A stretch of 26,117 nt of DNA from an uncultured Prevotella sp. (GCA_900550635.1 URSZ01000015.1:1-26117); one strand, 5' to 3'; positions 6,997-16,233 are shown, counted from the stretch's first letter. The notes: a model not told the origin generated them from the sequence alone. Program-made: numbers and translations.

Positions 6997-7464
6997 ATGA
7001 TAGAAAAATCGAAAGTTGAAACCATCGTAAACGGATGGCTTGAAGGCAAGGATTACTTCCTTACCGACCTGACAGTCAGCCCCGACGACCGCATTGTAGT
7101 CGAAATAGACCATAAGGACGGCGTGTGGATAGACGACTGCGTGCAGCTGAGCCAGTACATCGAAGCACACCTTGACCGCGACACCGAAGACTACGAACTC
7201 GAGGTGGGAAGCGCCGGAATAGGCCAGCCTTTCAAAGTGCTTCGCCAATACGAAAACCACGTGGGCCAGGAAGTGGAAGTGCAGACACGCGCAGGCGAAA
7301 AGCTCAAGGGCATACTGAAGGAAATATCCGGCGAGGGCTTTACCATGACCACCAAGGTGCGCTTCAAGCCCGAAGGAGCAAAACGGGCAAAAATGATAGA
7401 CCAGGACCGCACGCTCGCATTTGCCGACGTCAACTCCACACGCGCCGTGATAAACTTCAAATAA
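6997..7464 (+). CDS. rimP: Ribosome maturation factor RimP
   Basis: RimP assists late assembly of the 30S ribosomal subunit. The 155-residue product has the N-terminal alpha/beta domain with DDRIVVEIDHKDGVWIDDCVQ, then the family box YELEVGSAGIGQPFK (equivalent to LEVSSPGLDRPL of other RimP), then a C-terminal SH3-like domain (VGQEVEVQTRAGEKLKGIL). It is the first gene of the classical rimP-nusA-infB operon, with its own promoter and a leader of about 57 nt. Length is normal. Confidence 0.95.
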   Translation: MIEKSKVETIVNGWLEGKDYFLTDLTVSPDDRIVVEIDHKDGVWIDDCVQLSQYIEAHLDRDTEDYELEVGSAGIGQPFKVLRQYENHVGQEVEVQTRAGEKLKGILKEISGEGFTMTTKVRFKPEGAKRAKMIDQDRTLAFADVNSTRAVINFK

Positions 7465-7523
7465 ACACGCGGCGGCACGCCGCACACCGACAAGGACGAA
7501 GAAAAATAAAAACAATACATAAA

Positions 7524-8786
7524 ATGCCACAAAAGAAAGAAGACGCAATCAGCATGATTGGTACCTTCGCCGAGTTCAAGGAAACGAAGAACATCGACCG
7601 CACCACGCTCGTGGGCGTGCTCGAAGAGAGCTTCCGCAACGTGCTTGCCAAAATGTTCGGCAGCGACGAGAACTTCGACGTAATAGTAAACCCCGACAAG
7701 GGCGACCTCGAAATCTACCGCAACCGCGAAGTAGTAGCCGACAACGAAGTTGAAGACCCCAACAAACAAATCGCCCTGACCGACGCACACGCCATCGACC
7801 CCGACTACGAAATAGGCGAGGAAGTGAGCGAACCTATCAATTTCGCAAAATTCGGCCGCCGCGCCATACTAACACTGCGCCAGACACTGGCAAGCAAAGT
7901 GCTCGAACTGGAACACGACGCCCTTTACAACAAATATAAGGACTGCGTGGGACAGGTAGTGAGCGGCGAGGTTTACCAGGTGTGGAAAAACGAAATGCTC
8001 ATCGTAGACGACGAAGGAAACGAACTGCTCCTGCCAAAAAGCGAACAGATACCCGGAGACTTCTTCAGGAAAGGCGAAACAGTGCGCGCCGTAGTGCTGC
8101 GCGTGGACAACGCCAACAATAACCCGAAAATCTACCTGAGCCGCACGTCGCCCGACTTCCTTATAAGGCTGCTCGAAGCCGAAGTGCCCGAAATAGCCGA
8201 CGGACTGATAACAATAAAACGCGCGGCACGCATACCCGGCGAACGCGCAAAGATTGCCGTAGAAAGCGCCGACGACCGCATTGACCCAGTAGGAGCATGC
8301 GTTGGCGTAAGGGGCAACCGAATACACGGCATAGTACGCGAACTGCGAGGCGAAAACATCGACGTAATCAACTACACGGCTAACGAATCGCTGTTCATAC
8401 AACGCTCGCTCGCACCCGCAAAAATCTCCAGCCTGAAACTCAACACCGAAGAAAGAAAGGCCGAAGTATATCTGAAACCCGAAGAAGTGTCCCTCGCAAT
8501 AGGGCGCGGAGGAATGAACATCAAACTCGCCTCAATGCTTACCGGTTACACAATCGACGTATTCCGCGAGGTTGAAAACTCACAGGATGAAGAAGACATC
8601 TACCTCGACGAATTCTCCGACGAAATCGACCAGTGGGTAATCGACGCAATAAAAGCACTCGGGCTCGACACCGCCAAGGCAGTGCTCAACGCACCGAGAG
8701 AAATGCTCGTTGAAAAGGCCGACCTCGAAGAATCTACCGTTGATGAAGTATTACGCATTTTGAAAGCAGAATTTGAGGACGAATAA
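7524..8786 (+). CDS. nusA: Transcription termination/antitermination factor NusA
   Basis: NusA binds RNA polymerase and nascent RNA and modulates pausing, termination and antitermination. The 420-residue product shows the N-terminal polymerase-binding domain (about 1-130), an S1 domain (VGQVVSGEVYQVWKNEMLIV onward), KH1 (GACVGVRGNRIHGIVREL) and KH2 (VSLAIGRGGMNIKLASML). A short helical acidic end follows (DTAKAVLNAPREMLVEKADL). It lacks the two long C-terminal acidic repeats of the E. coli protein, as is usual outside gammaproteobacteria. A 59-bp gap separates it from rimP and 6 bp from infB. Confidence 0.97.
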   Translation: MPQKKEDAISMIGTFAEFKETKNIDRTTLVGVLEESFRNVLAKMFGSDENFDVIVNPDKGDLEIYRNREVVADNEVEDPNKQIALTDAHAIDPDYEIGEEVSEPINFAKFGRRAILTLRQTLASKVLELEHDALYNKYKDCVGQVVSGEVYQVWKNEMLIVDDEGNELLLPKSEQIPGDFFRKGETVRAVVLRVDNANNNPKIYLSRTSPDFLIRLLEAEVPEIADGLITIKRAARIPGERAKIAVESADDRIDPVGACVGVRGNRIHGIVRELRGENIDVINYTANESLFIQRSLAPAKISSLKLNTEERKAEVYLKPEEVSLAIGRGGMNIKLASMLTGYTIDVFREVENSQDEEDIYLDEFSDEIDQWVIDAIKALGLDTAKAVLNAPREMLVEKADLEESTVDEVLRILKAEFEDE

Positions 8787-8792
8787 ATTTAT

Positions 8793-11744
8793 ATGAGTAT
8801 ACGCCTAAATAAAATAATAAGAGAATTTAACGTAGGTATCGGCACAATAGTCGACTTCCTGCGTGAGAAAGGCTTCGAAGTAAACGCTTCGCCAAGCGAG
8901 AAAATAACCGACGAACAATACGAAATCCTGAAAAAAGAATTCGGCGCCGACAAAGACCTCCGCAAGGAAGCCGAAAAGCTTATCCTTGGACACCAGGGCA
9001 AAGAAAAGAAAGCACCTGCGCCGCAAAAAACGCAAGAACCGGAAGTTATAAAAACCGAAATCCCTGCCGACATAATGCCTAAAATTAAAACGGTAGGCAA
9101 AATCGACATCGAAGCAAAACCGGAGCCTGCAAAAAAACAGGAAAAGGCAGAACAAAAACCTGCTGAAGAAACAAAAGCAGCGGCAGCAGCCGCCCCCGCC
9201 GTAGAAAAACCGAAGGCCGGGAAAAGCAACAAGGAAAGCCAGCCGGCAACTGAAAAGAAAGCCGAACCAGCACAGCAGCAGGAGGAGACAAAACTCCCCG
9301 AAGCAAAAGCAGGTGAGGAAAAACAACCCGCAACAGAGACCGGAAAAGAAGCAGGCAGTCCCGAAAAAGAAAAAGAAGGCACGAAAAACAGCGCACCTGA
9401 GACGAAAGCAGAAAAAGCCAATGAACAACAGGCAAGCGCAAACGACACAGCCGAAAAGAAAGCCGACGCTATCGGCACAGTAAAGGACGGTATCTTCCAG
9501 CTTCACCCGCAGGTAGAACTTTCCACCCCGAAAGTATTGGGGACAATAGACCTTTCTTCGATAAACCAGTCCATGCGCCCGAAGAAAAAAACAAAAGAAG
9601 AAAAGCGCAAGGAACGCGAAGAAAAGAACAAGCAGAATGCAGCCGCCACACAAGGCGGACAACGCAAAAAACGCAACCGGATAGGAAAGGAACGCGTGGA
9701 CGTAAACGCCGTAGGGCAGCAAGTAAACAGCAACGGCGGAGCACGCCAGCAAGACTCCCGCAACCAGCAGCGCAACGCCAACAACGACGCCAAGCGCCAG
9801 AAAGGAAAAATACGCAAGCTCCAGCCGCTGAAGCCTGACGTTTCGGACGAGGACGTAGCAAAGCAGGTTAAGGAGACATTGGCACGCCTTACAAGCAAAG
9901 GGAAAGACTCGAGAGGCGCAAAATACCGCCGCGAGAAACGCGAGAACGCAAGGCTCAACGCCGAAGAAGCTGCTTCGGAAATGGCTTCGCAGAGCAAGAT
10001 ACTCAAGCTTACGGAATTTGTTACGGCCAACGAGCTTGCAGCAATGATGAACGTTCCGGTAAACCAAATCATAGCTACCTGCATGAGCATAGGCATTATG
10101 GTGAGCATAAACCAAAGAATGGACGCCGAGACAATCGACATCGTTGCCGAAGAGTTCGGATACAAAACCGAATATGTCAGCGCCGAAGTGTCCGAAGCCA
10201 TTGCCGAGGAAGAAGACAACGAGGAAGATTTGGTTCCACGCGCACCTATCGTGACCGTTATGGGACACGTTGACCACGGAAAGACATCGTTGCTCGACTA
10301 CATACGCAAAACCAACGTCATCGCCGGCGAGGCCGGAGGTATTACCCAGCACATAGGAGCATACAACGTCACGCTCGAGAACGGGCGTCACATCACATTC
10401 CTCGATACCCCGGGACACGAGGCATTCACCGCTATGCGCGCCCGAGGAGCACAGGTTACCGACGTGGCCATAATAATCATTGCGGCTGACGACGACATAA
10501 TGCCGCAAACCAAGGAGGCCATAAGCCACGCCGTTGCGGCAAACGTGCCAATCGTATTCGCAATAAACAAAATAGACAAGGAAAACGCCAACCCCGACAA
10601 GATAAAAGAGGGATTGGCCAACATGAACTTCCTCATCGAAGAATGGGGAGGAAAATACCAAAGCCAGGACATTTCGGCAAAGAAAGGCATAGGAGTAAGC
10701 GAACTGCTCGAAAAAGTGCTGCTAGAAGCCGACATGCTCGACCTCAAGGCTAACCCCAACCGCAAGGCCGTAGGAACGATAATCGAATCGTCGCTCGACC
10801 GCGGACGCGGCTACGTTGCAACCATCCTGGTAAGCAACGGCACGCTGCACGTGGGCGACATCGTGCTGGCAGGCACGAACTACGGGCGCGTAAAGGCACT
10901 ATTCAACGAGCGCGACCAACGTATCGACACTGTCGGCCCGGCCGAGGCAGCCACCCTGCTCGGTCTTAACGGGGCACCGCAGGCCGGCGACATATTCCAC
11001 GTAATGGACACCGAGCAGGAAGCACGCGAGATTGCACTGAAGCGCGAACAACTGCAACGCGAGCAGGCACTGCGCGCACATTCCGTACTCTCGCTCGACG
11101 AGATAGGCCGACGCATTGCACGAGGAGGCACAAAAGAGCTCAACCTTATTGTAAAGGGCGACGTGGACGGTTCAGTCGAGGCACTGAGCGACTCGCTCGA
11201 AAAGCTCTCTACCGAAAAAATCAAGGTCAACGTCATACTCAAGAGCGTAGGACAGATTTCGGAGAATGACGTATCGCTCGCCGCAGCCTCGCAGGCCATC
11301 ATAATAGGCTTCCAGGTGCGCCCGAGCGTGCTCGCAAGGAAGCAGGCCGACCAGCAAGGCGTCGACATACGCCTATACTCAATTATATACGACGCGATAG
11401 GCGAAGTAAAAGCCGCAATGGAGGGAATGCTCGAACCTGTTGTCAAGGAAGAAGTGACCGCCACAGTAGAAGTGCGCCAGGTATTCCACATCAGCAAGGT
11501 AGGCTTCGTGGCCGGAGCATTCGTTACCGACGGAAAAGTGTCGCGCTCCGACAAGGCACGCCTCATACGCGACGGTATAGTGATACAAACCGCAAACATC
11601 GCAGCCCTCAAGAGGTTCAAGGACGACGTGCGCGAGGTGGCAGCCAACTACGAGTGCGGCATAAGCCTGCAAAACTGCAACGACATCAAGGAAGGCGACA
11701 TAATCGAAACATTCAAGGAGGTCGAAGTAAAGGCAGAGCTTTAA
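8793..11744 (+). CDS. infB: Translation initiation factor IF-2
   Basis: IF-2 is the GTPase that places initiator tRNA on the ribosome and promotes subunit joining. The 983-residue product has an IF2_N-like start (MSIRLNKIIREFNVGIGTIV) and a long low-complexity Ala/Glu/Lys/Pro region (about 70-220). A basic linker and a second IF2_N-type domain follow (KLTEFVTANELAAMMNVPVN). The GTPase domain carries GHVDHGKT (491-498), DTPGH (538-542) and NKID (592-595), and the C-terminal EF-Tu-like and initiator-tRNA-binding domains end at EVEVKAEL. The stretched N-terminus is normal for Bacteroidetes. It sits 6 bp after nusA and 4 bp before cvpA. Confidence 0.98.
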   Translation: MSIRLNKIIREFNVGIGTIVDFLREKGFEVNASPSEKITDEQYEILKKEFGADKDLRKEAEKLILGHQGKEKKAPAPQKTQEPEVIKTEIPADIMPKIKTVGKIDIEAKPEPAKKQEKAEQKPAEETKAAAAAAPAVEKPKAGKSNKESQPATEKKAEPAQQQEETKLPEAKAGEEKQPATETGKEAGSPEKEKEGTKNSAPETKAEKANEQQASANDTAEKKADAIGTVKDGIFQLHPQVELSTPKVLGTIDLSSINQSMRPKKKTKEEKRKEREEKNKQNAAATQGGQRKKRNRIGKERVDVNAVGQQVNSNGGARQQDSRNQQRNANNDAKRQKGKIRKLQPLKPDVSDEDVAKQVKETLARLTSKGKDSRGAKYRREKRENARLNAEEAASEMASQSKILKLTEFVTANELAAMMNVPVNQIIATCMSIGIMVSINQRMDAETIDIVAEEFGYKTEYVSAEVSEAIAEEEDNEEDLVPRAPIVTVMGHVDHGKTSLLDYIRKTNVIAGEAGGITQHIGAYNVTLENGRHITFLDTPGHEAFTAMRARGAQVTDVAIIIIAADDDIMPQTKEAISHAVAANVPIVFAINKIDKENANPDKIKEGLANMNFLIEEWGGKYQSQDISAKKGIGVSELLEKVLLEADMLDLKANPNRKAVGTIIESSLDRGRGYVATILVSNGTLHVGDIVLAGTNYGRVKALFNERDQRIDTVGPAEAATLLGLNGAPQAGDIFHVMDTEQEAREIALKREQLQREQALRAHSVLSLDEIGRRIARGGTKELNLIVKGDVDGSVEALSDSLEKLSTEKIKVNVILKSVGQISENDVSLAAASQAIIIGFQVRPSVLARKQADQQGVDIRLYSIIYDAIGEVKAAMEGMLEPVVKEEVTATVEVRQVFHISKVGFVAGAFVTDGKVSRSDKARLIRDGIVIQTANIAALKRFKDDVREVAANYECGISLQNCNDIKEGDIIETFKEVEVKAEL

Positions 11745-11748
11745 CAAC

Positions 11749-12285
11749 ATGGCATTCATCGATTTCATAATACTGCTGCTTGCAATATGGGCAGTCTACC
11801 GGGGCTGGCGCGCCGGATTCCTCAAGGAAATAATATCGATGATAGGTTTCTTTGTGGGACTCTTCCTGGCCGCCGCTCTTTACTCCAACTTCGGAGAATA
11901 CCTCGCCCCGAAAATAGGCGCTTCGCCAGGTGTGAGCGACGTTATAGCGTTCATACTGATTTGGGTGGTAGTGCCCATACTGCTCGGCATGGTAGCAAAC
12001 ATCCTTACCAAGGCCCTCAAGGGAATGAAGCTCGGGCTGCCAAACAGCATCCTGGGCGCAGCGCTCAGCACAATGAAATACCTTGTGCTGATGAGTTGCA
12101 TATTCAATGTAATGAGCGCAATAGGAATCACCGGACCCGAAAAGACCAAAGACTCGGTGCTTTACAACCCCGTCAAGGACGCCTTGGGCAAGATGTTCGA
12201 ATACATAAACGATAACAGGAACAACAACGCAGACAGCAGCCCGGATAACGACGACACTGCATTATTCACGCCGCAGGCAGGATAA
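11749..12285 (+). CDS. CvpA family membrane protein
   Basis: The 178-residue product has four hydrophobic segments (about 5-22, 26-46, 63-85 and 100-122). It opens with the family pattern FIDFIILLLAIWAVYRGWRAGFLKEI, interior glycines and all, which marks CvpA (colicin V production) proteins. The C-terminal 45 residues are hydrophilic and Asn/Asp-rich. The biochemical role of the family is not settled; links to envelope stress have been proposed. It begins 4 bp after infB and is clearly co-transcribed with it. No GC-rich terminator follows; repeat copy R4 does. Confidence 0.88.
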   Translation: MAFIDFIILLLAIWAVYRGWRAGFLKEIISMIGFFVGLFLAAALYSNFGEYLAPKIGASPGVSDVIAFILIWVVVPILLGMVANILTKALKGMKLGLPNSILGAALSTMKYLVLMSCIFNVMSAIGITGPEKTKDSVLYNPVKDALGKMFEYINDNRNNNADSSPDNDDTALFTPQAG

Positions 12286-12340
12286 AAGAACAGCCTGCCC
12301 GGCACGGACTGCAAAACAAGGATAAAGCTGCATTGGAAAA

Positions 12341-12438
12341 ATATGTCTGAGGTATTTTAAAATATGTCTGAGGTATTTTAAAATATGTCTGACATAATTT
12401 AAAATATGTCAGACATATTTTTTTCCTGCTCCCGGGAC
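12341..12438 (+). repeat. Modular intergenic repeat, copy R4 (armless, four units)
   Basis: Only the core and a stub of the right arm (TGCTCCCGGG) remain, between cvpA and sufB. The core (12341-12424) has four contiguous 21-bp units: two identical GTCTGAGGTAT units, one GTCTGACATAA and one GTCAGACATAT. The last two form an 18-bp inverted repeat with one mismatched pair. The GTGCCTTG unit found in all other copies is absent. The array ends about 70 bp before the sufB start, and I see no standard promoter in that gap. Confidence 0.88.
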
Positions 12439-12495
12439 GCACCTCATACGTGCCGCATGCAAGTGCAGCCACAGAAAGAAAAAACAACAACGAGA

Positions 12496-13953
12496 ATGAA
12501 AGAAAACAACGAAGGAAACAATAAAAACCAGTTCGTCCGCAGCATAGCCGAAAAGAAGTACGAATATGGTTTTACCACCGACATTTCCACCGAAATAATA
12601 CCCCAAGGGCTCGACGACGACGTTGTACGCACCATATCCGCAAAGAAAGGCGAACCCGAATGGCTGCTCGACTTCAGGCTCAAGGCGCTGCACTACTGGC
12701 AGACCCTGAAACAACCCAAATGGGGGCACATCGACATGCCCGAAATCGACTACCAGGCCATCTCCTACTACGCCTCGCCCAAAACACAAGGCAACGGTAA
12801 AAAGGAGATAGACCCCGAACTCGCCAAGACGTTCGACAAGCTCGGCATACCGCTCGAAGAGCGCATGGTGCTTGCCGGAGTGGCCGTCGACGCCGTTATG
12901 GACTCCGTTTCCGTCAAAACCACGTTCAAGGAAAAACTCTCGCAGCTCGGCATAATATTCTGCTCCATAAGCGAAGCCGTCAAGAACCACCCCGAGCTCG
13001 TAAGGCAATACCTCGGCACCGTCGTGCCCTACCGCGACAACTTCTACGCCGCCCTCAACAGCGCCGTGTTCAGCGATGGCTCCTTTGTGTACATACCCAA
13101 AGGCGTGCGCTGCCCCATGGAGCTATCAACGTATTTCCGTATCAACGCCCGCGGCACGGGGCAGTTCGAGCGCACGCTCATAGTGTGCGACGACGGCGGC
13201 TACGTGTCCTACCTTGAAGGCTGCACAGCCCCCATGCGCGACGAGAACCAGCTGCACGCCGCCATTGTAGAGATAATCGTAAACGAAAAGGCCGAAGTAA
13301 AATACTCCACCGTCCAAAACTGGTATCCCGGCGACGCTGAAGGGCGCGGCGGTGTCTACAACCTCGTAACCAAGCGCGGGGCACTGCGCGGAAACGACAG
13401 CAAACTGTCGTGGACACAAGTCGAAACAGGCTCGGCAATAACATGGAAATATCCCTCGTGCGTGCTCAAAGGCGACAATTCACAGGCCGAATTCTACTCC
13501 GTTGCCGTAACCAACAACCACCAGCAGGCCGACACCGGAACAAAGATGATTCACCTCGGGCGCAACACGCGCAGCACCATAATAAGCAAAGGCATATCGG
13601 CCGGCAAGAGCCAGAACTCCTACCGCGGACTGGTACGTGTGGGCAAAAATGCCGAAAAAGCGCGCAACTACAGTTCGTGCGACTCGCTGCTCCTCGGCGA
13701 CAGGTGCGGCGCGCACACCTTTCCCTATATCGACGTGCAGAACAACTCGGCCGTTGTGGAGCACGAGGCTACCACCTCGAAAATATCCGAAGAACAACTC
13801 TTCTACTGCAACGCCCGCGGCATTGACACCGAAACCGCCGTGGGACTGATAGTAAACGGATACGCAAAAAACGTGCTCGACAAGCTACCTATGGAATTCG
13901 CCGTCGAAGCGCAGAAACTCCTTTCCGTTTCGCTCGAAGGAACAGTAGGATAA
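12496..13953 (+). CDS. sufB: Fe-S cluster assembly protein SufB
   Basis: SufB is the scaffold subunit of the SufBCD complex that builds Fe-S clusters. From the ATG at 12496 it is 485 residues, the normal length; the frame is open upstream to 12406, inside repeat R4, but that part has no family similarity. It shows YGFTTDISTEIIPQGL near the start, the beta-helix core, the SSCDSLLLGDRCGAHTFPY block (C395 aligns with the essential cluster-building Cys) and VEHEATTSKISEEQL near the end. The partner genes sufC, sufD and sufS, normally just downstream, are not in this window; an esterase gene follows instead. The gap to cvpA holds R4 and no clear promoter. Confidence 0.95.
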   Translation: MKENNEGNNKNQFVRSIAEKKYEYGFTTDISTEIIPQGLDDDVVRTISAKKGEPEWLLDFRLKALHYWQTLKQPKWGHIDMPEIDYQAISYYASPKTQGNGKKEIDPELAKTFDKLGIPLEERMVLAGVAVDAVMDSVSVKTTFKEKLSQLGIIFCSISEAVKNHPELVRQYLGTVVPYRDNFYAALNSAVFSDGSFVYIPKGVRCPMELSTYFRINARGTGQFERTLIVCDDGGYVSYLEGCTAPMRDENQLHAAIVEIIVNEKAEVKYSTVQNWYPGDAEGRGGVYNLVTKRGALRGNDSKLSWTQVETGSAITWKYPSCVLKGDNSQAEFYSVAVTNNHQQADTGTKMIHLGRNTRSTIISKGISAGKSQNSYRGLVRVGKNAEKARNYSSCDSLLLGDRCGAHTFPYIDVQNNSAVVEHEATTSKISEEQLFYCNARGIDTETAVGLIVNGYAKNVLDKLPMEFAVEAQKLLSVSLEGTVG

Positions 13954-14025
13954 CCGGTCGACGCCCGGCCACGTACCACACCTACTCCAACGAACGAACA
14001 ACACAATAAACATTATAAGAAAACC

Positions 14026-15651
14026 ATGAAGACCAAATTCAAAACTCTACTGGCCACTGCCGCAGTATCACTCGCTTTTCCCACATCAGCAAAGGTAACA
14101 CTGCCCGCTTTCTTCACAAGCGGAATGGTGCTGCAGCACAACACAGTGGTATCCATTCCCTGCAAAACAACGCCGGGAGCAGACGTAACCGTAACCCTCA
14201 GCCTGCAAAGCGAAAAAATTGAACTTAAGGCCGACAACGAAGGAAAGTTCACCTTCCGCCTCGAAGTTCCCAACGCAAGCAAGCAACCGTTCTGGATACG
14301 TTTCAACGACGGCGAGACCACCCTGCTCAACGACCTCTATTCCGGCGAGGTATGGCTGTGCGGCGGGCAGTCGAACATGGAAATGCCCGTGCAAGGCTGG
14401 GGCTGCGTGCTCAACTACGAGCAGGAAGTGGCCAATGCCGCCTACCCTTTCATACGCCTGCTGCAAGTGTCGAACACACTGGCGTTCTCGCCGCAGGAAG
14501 ACGCGGCCGTCAACAACGGCGGGTGGCAGGTATGCTCCCCCGCCACGGTGGCCAACTTCTCGGCGCTGGCCTACTTCTTCGGCCGCGAGCTCTACAAGAA
14601 GCTAAACGTGCCCATAGGGCTCGTGTACAGCGCCTGGGGCGGCACGCCCTGCGAGTCGTGGGTAAGCTTCGAGACTGCAAAGGCCGTGGGAGGCTTTGAA
14701 AGCACACTCAACATGTACGAGGAATGCAACTTCGACCGCGACGCCATACTGGCGCGCGACCCCGGCGCGGAACATTTCCAGAAACCCACGCTCGAATACA
14801 ACGCCATGATTCACCCGCTGCGCATTATGCCCATAGCCGGAGCAATATGGTACCAGGGCGAGAACAACGTAAGCGGCTACATGAAGTATGAGGCCCTTTT
14901 CAAAGGTCTTATCAACAACTGGCGCGAGATATGGGGCAACAACTTCCCATTCTACTTCGTGCAGCTGGCCGGCTACCAGCAACCCGTCGAGGTGCAACCA
15001 GGCTCGCAGTGGGCGGCTCTGCGCTGGGCGCAGCAAAAGGCGCTGGAACTCGACAACACCGGCATGGCAACAGCCGTGGACGTGGGCGAGACCGACGACA
15101 TCCACCCCAAGAACAAACAGGAGGTGGCGCGCCGCCTCTCCTTGCTCGCGCTGAAAAACACATACGGCTTCACCGACATCATCGACAAGGCTCCCGAACT
15201 GAAATCCTACAGTTTCACCAACCGCAAGGCCGTGCTCACGTTCTCCGCACCGCTCACCGTAAAGGAAGTGGCGCTGCCGCGCGGCTTCATAATGCAGACA
15301 TCCACCGGCTCGTTCGTAAAAGGACGCTGCACTCTCGAGAACGACAGCACCATAAGCGTAAGCGGCACATTCACGGGCGCTCCAATCTCAGTGCGCTACA
15401 ACTGGGCCGACTTCCCCAACGGCAACCTCTATGGCGAGAACGACCTGCCCGTGCTGCCGTTCCGCACCGACCAGATGGACGGCGTTATAAACGACATTGA
15501 AACCGTAAAAACCGACAGCAACGACAAGACTGTTGACGTCGTAACCACCGACGGCGTTGTCGTCCGCAGGAATGCCGACCACACCTCGGCCACCTCGGGG
15601 CTTCCCGAAGGAGTGTACATAGTTGGCTCGAAAAAAGTGCTCGTAAAATAA
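14026..15651 (+). CDS. SGNH-type (sialate O-acetylesterase family) secreted esterase
   Basis: A likely secreted or periplasmic carbohydrate esterase of 541 residues. The N-terminus has a signal peptide (MKTKFKTLLATAAVSLAFP, cleavage near residue 22). A beta-sandwich domain precedes the SGNH hydrolase core, with the nucleophile box SGEVWLCGGQSNMEM (S116), AIWYQGENN, and the DDIH motif (D357, H360) supplying Asp and His. It resembles family CE20-type or sialate O-acetylesterase-like proteins; the real acetylated substrate (sialic acid, xylan or pectin) cannot be told. The tail GLPEGVYIVGSKKVLVK resembles the end of the next gene's product and may be a sorting signal. No promoter is visible in the 72 bp after sufB. 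Confidence 0.88.
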   Translation: MKTKFKTLLATAAVSLAFPTSAKVTLPAFFTSGMVLQHNTVVSIPCKTTPGADVTVTLSLQSEKIELKADNEGKFTFRLEVPNASKQPFWIRFNDGETTLLNDLYSGEVWLCGGQSNMEMPVQGWGCVLNYEQEVANAAYPFIRLLQVSNTLAFSPQEDAAVNNGGWQVCSPATVANFSALAYFFGRELYKKLNVPIGLVYSAWGGTPCESWVSFETAKAVGGFESTLNMYEECNFDRDAILARDPGAEHFQKPTLEYNAMIHPLRIMPIAGAIWYQGENNVSGYMKYEALFKGLINNWREIWGNNFPFYFVQLAGYQQPVEVQPGSQWAALRWAQQKALELDNTGMATAVDVGETDDIHPKNKQEVARRLSLLALKNTYGFTDIIDKAPELKSYSFTNRKAVLTFSAPLTVKEVALPRGFIMQTSTGSFVKGRCTLENDSTISVSGTFTGAPISVRYNWADFPNGNLYGENDLPVLPFRTDQMDGVINDIETVKTDSNDKTVDVVTTDGVVVRRNADHTSATSGLPEGVYIVGSKKVLVK

Positions 15652-15697
15652 CCTGCACCACATACCCGCCCGGCGGTACGGAATCCGCCTGTCCGTA

Positions 15698-15885
15698 TTT
15701 GTCCACACTTTTAGGGCATTTTCAAAACGGGTTTTCAGAGGCGGAAAAATATGTGCCTTGTATTTTAAAATATGTCTGACCTATTTCAAAATATGTCAGA
15801 CATATTTTTTGTTTGCTCCCATGTGGGTATAACGCGCTGAAATTTAGTTTTCAATTTTCCCTGCCCGAAAACGACAATATTTCCG
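15698..15885 (+). repeat. Modular intergenic repeat, copy R5
   Basis: Full copy after the esterase gene. The left arm (from TTTGTCCACACTTTT) carries TTTTCAAAACGGGTTTTCAG. The core (15749-15811) has the order GTGCCTTGTAT, GTCTGACCTAT, GTCAGACATAT; units two and three form an 18-bp inverted repeat with two imperfect pairs. The right arm (TTTGCTCCCATGTGGGTATA, then TGAAATTTAGTTTTCA at 15838-15853) is almost identical to that of R6. In the rest of 15652-16233 I see a short GGCGG/CCGCC hairpin before the repeat, an 8-bp inverted repeat (15916-15951) and the promoter of the next gene. Confidence 0.9.
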
Positions 15886-16118
15886 ATTATTGCCGACATC
15901 GCATAAGCGCTATTTATCGCGCCCGTGCCGGTTCATTTAAGAAGGCGCGATGAATCGAACTTCTGCAAGGGTGATGACAATGCTTCCCAGCGCCGCGCCT
16001 TGTTCGGGCATGTAGAAAACCGCTCCTGCAACACTTTATCCGTCAATCGCTGAACCGGATTTTTACATTCGTAAAAAAATTACAACTAAACCATAAAATT
16101 TATCAAAACGCAAAAGCG

Positions 16119-16151
16119 TCTGCACTTTATATTAAAAAAGAGTTATCTTTG
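16119..16151 (+). promoter_or_regulatory. Promoter of the BspA-like gene
   Basis: TATCTTTG (16144-16151) matches the -7 consensus; the -33 region (TCTG, 16119-16122) is weak. Transcription should start near 16158, giving a leader of about 75 nt and ruling out the TTG at 16165 as the practical start. Confidence 0.6.
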
Positions 16152-16233
16152 CGGCGTATAGTGCTTGGCACTTCCGCCCAAGCCGATGAAAAACAAAAAA
16201 ACAACAGCAACAACAATCAAACACATTATAAGT

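Noticed and set aside
8805..10661. 618-codon open frame antisense to infB
   Set aside because: It mirrors infB codon structure and gives a low-complexity Phe/Cys/Leu-rich protein without a recognisable domain; an artefact of the real gene.
12341..12424. CRISPR array
   Set aside because: The 21-bp units are contiguous, partly palindromic and differ from one another; there are no unique spacers, and no cas genes are in the window.
12406..12495. N-terminal extension of SufB encoded by repeat R4
   Set aside because: The upstream ATG lies in the repeat and the added residues have no family similarity. The ATG at 12496 gives the normal length.
15916..15951. Inverted repeat ATCGCGCC/GGCGCGAT as a terminator
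   Set aside because: The loop is 20 bases, there is no T-run, and it lies 265 bp after the nearest stop codon, so I see no clear role.
16165..16233. TTG start for the BspA-like protein
   Set aside because: It is only a few bases after the predicted transcription start and would place a charged stretch before the signal peptide. The ATG at 16234 fits better.
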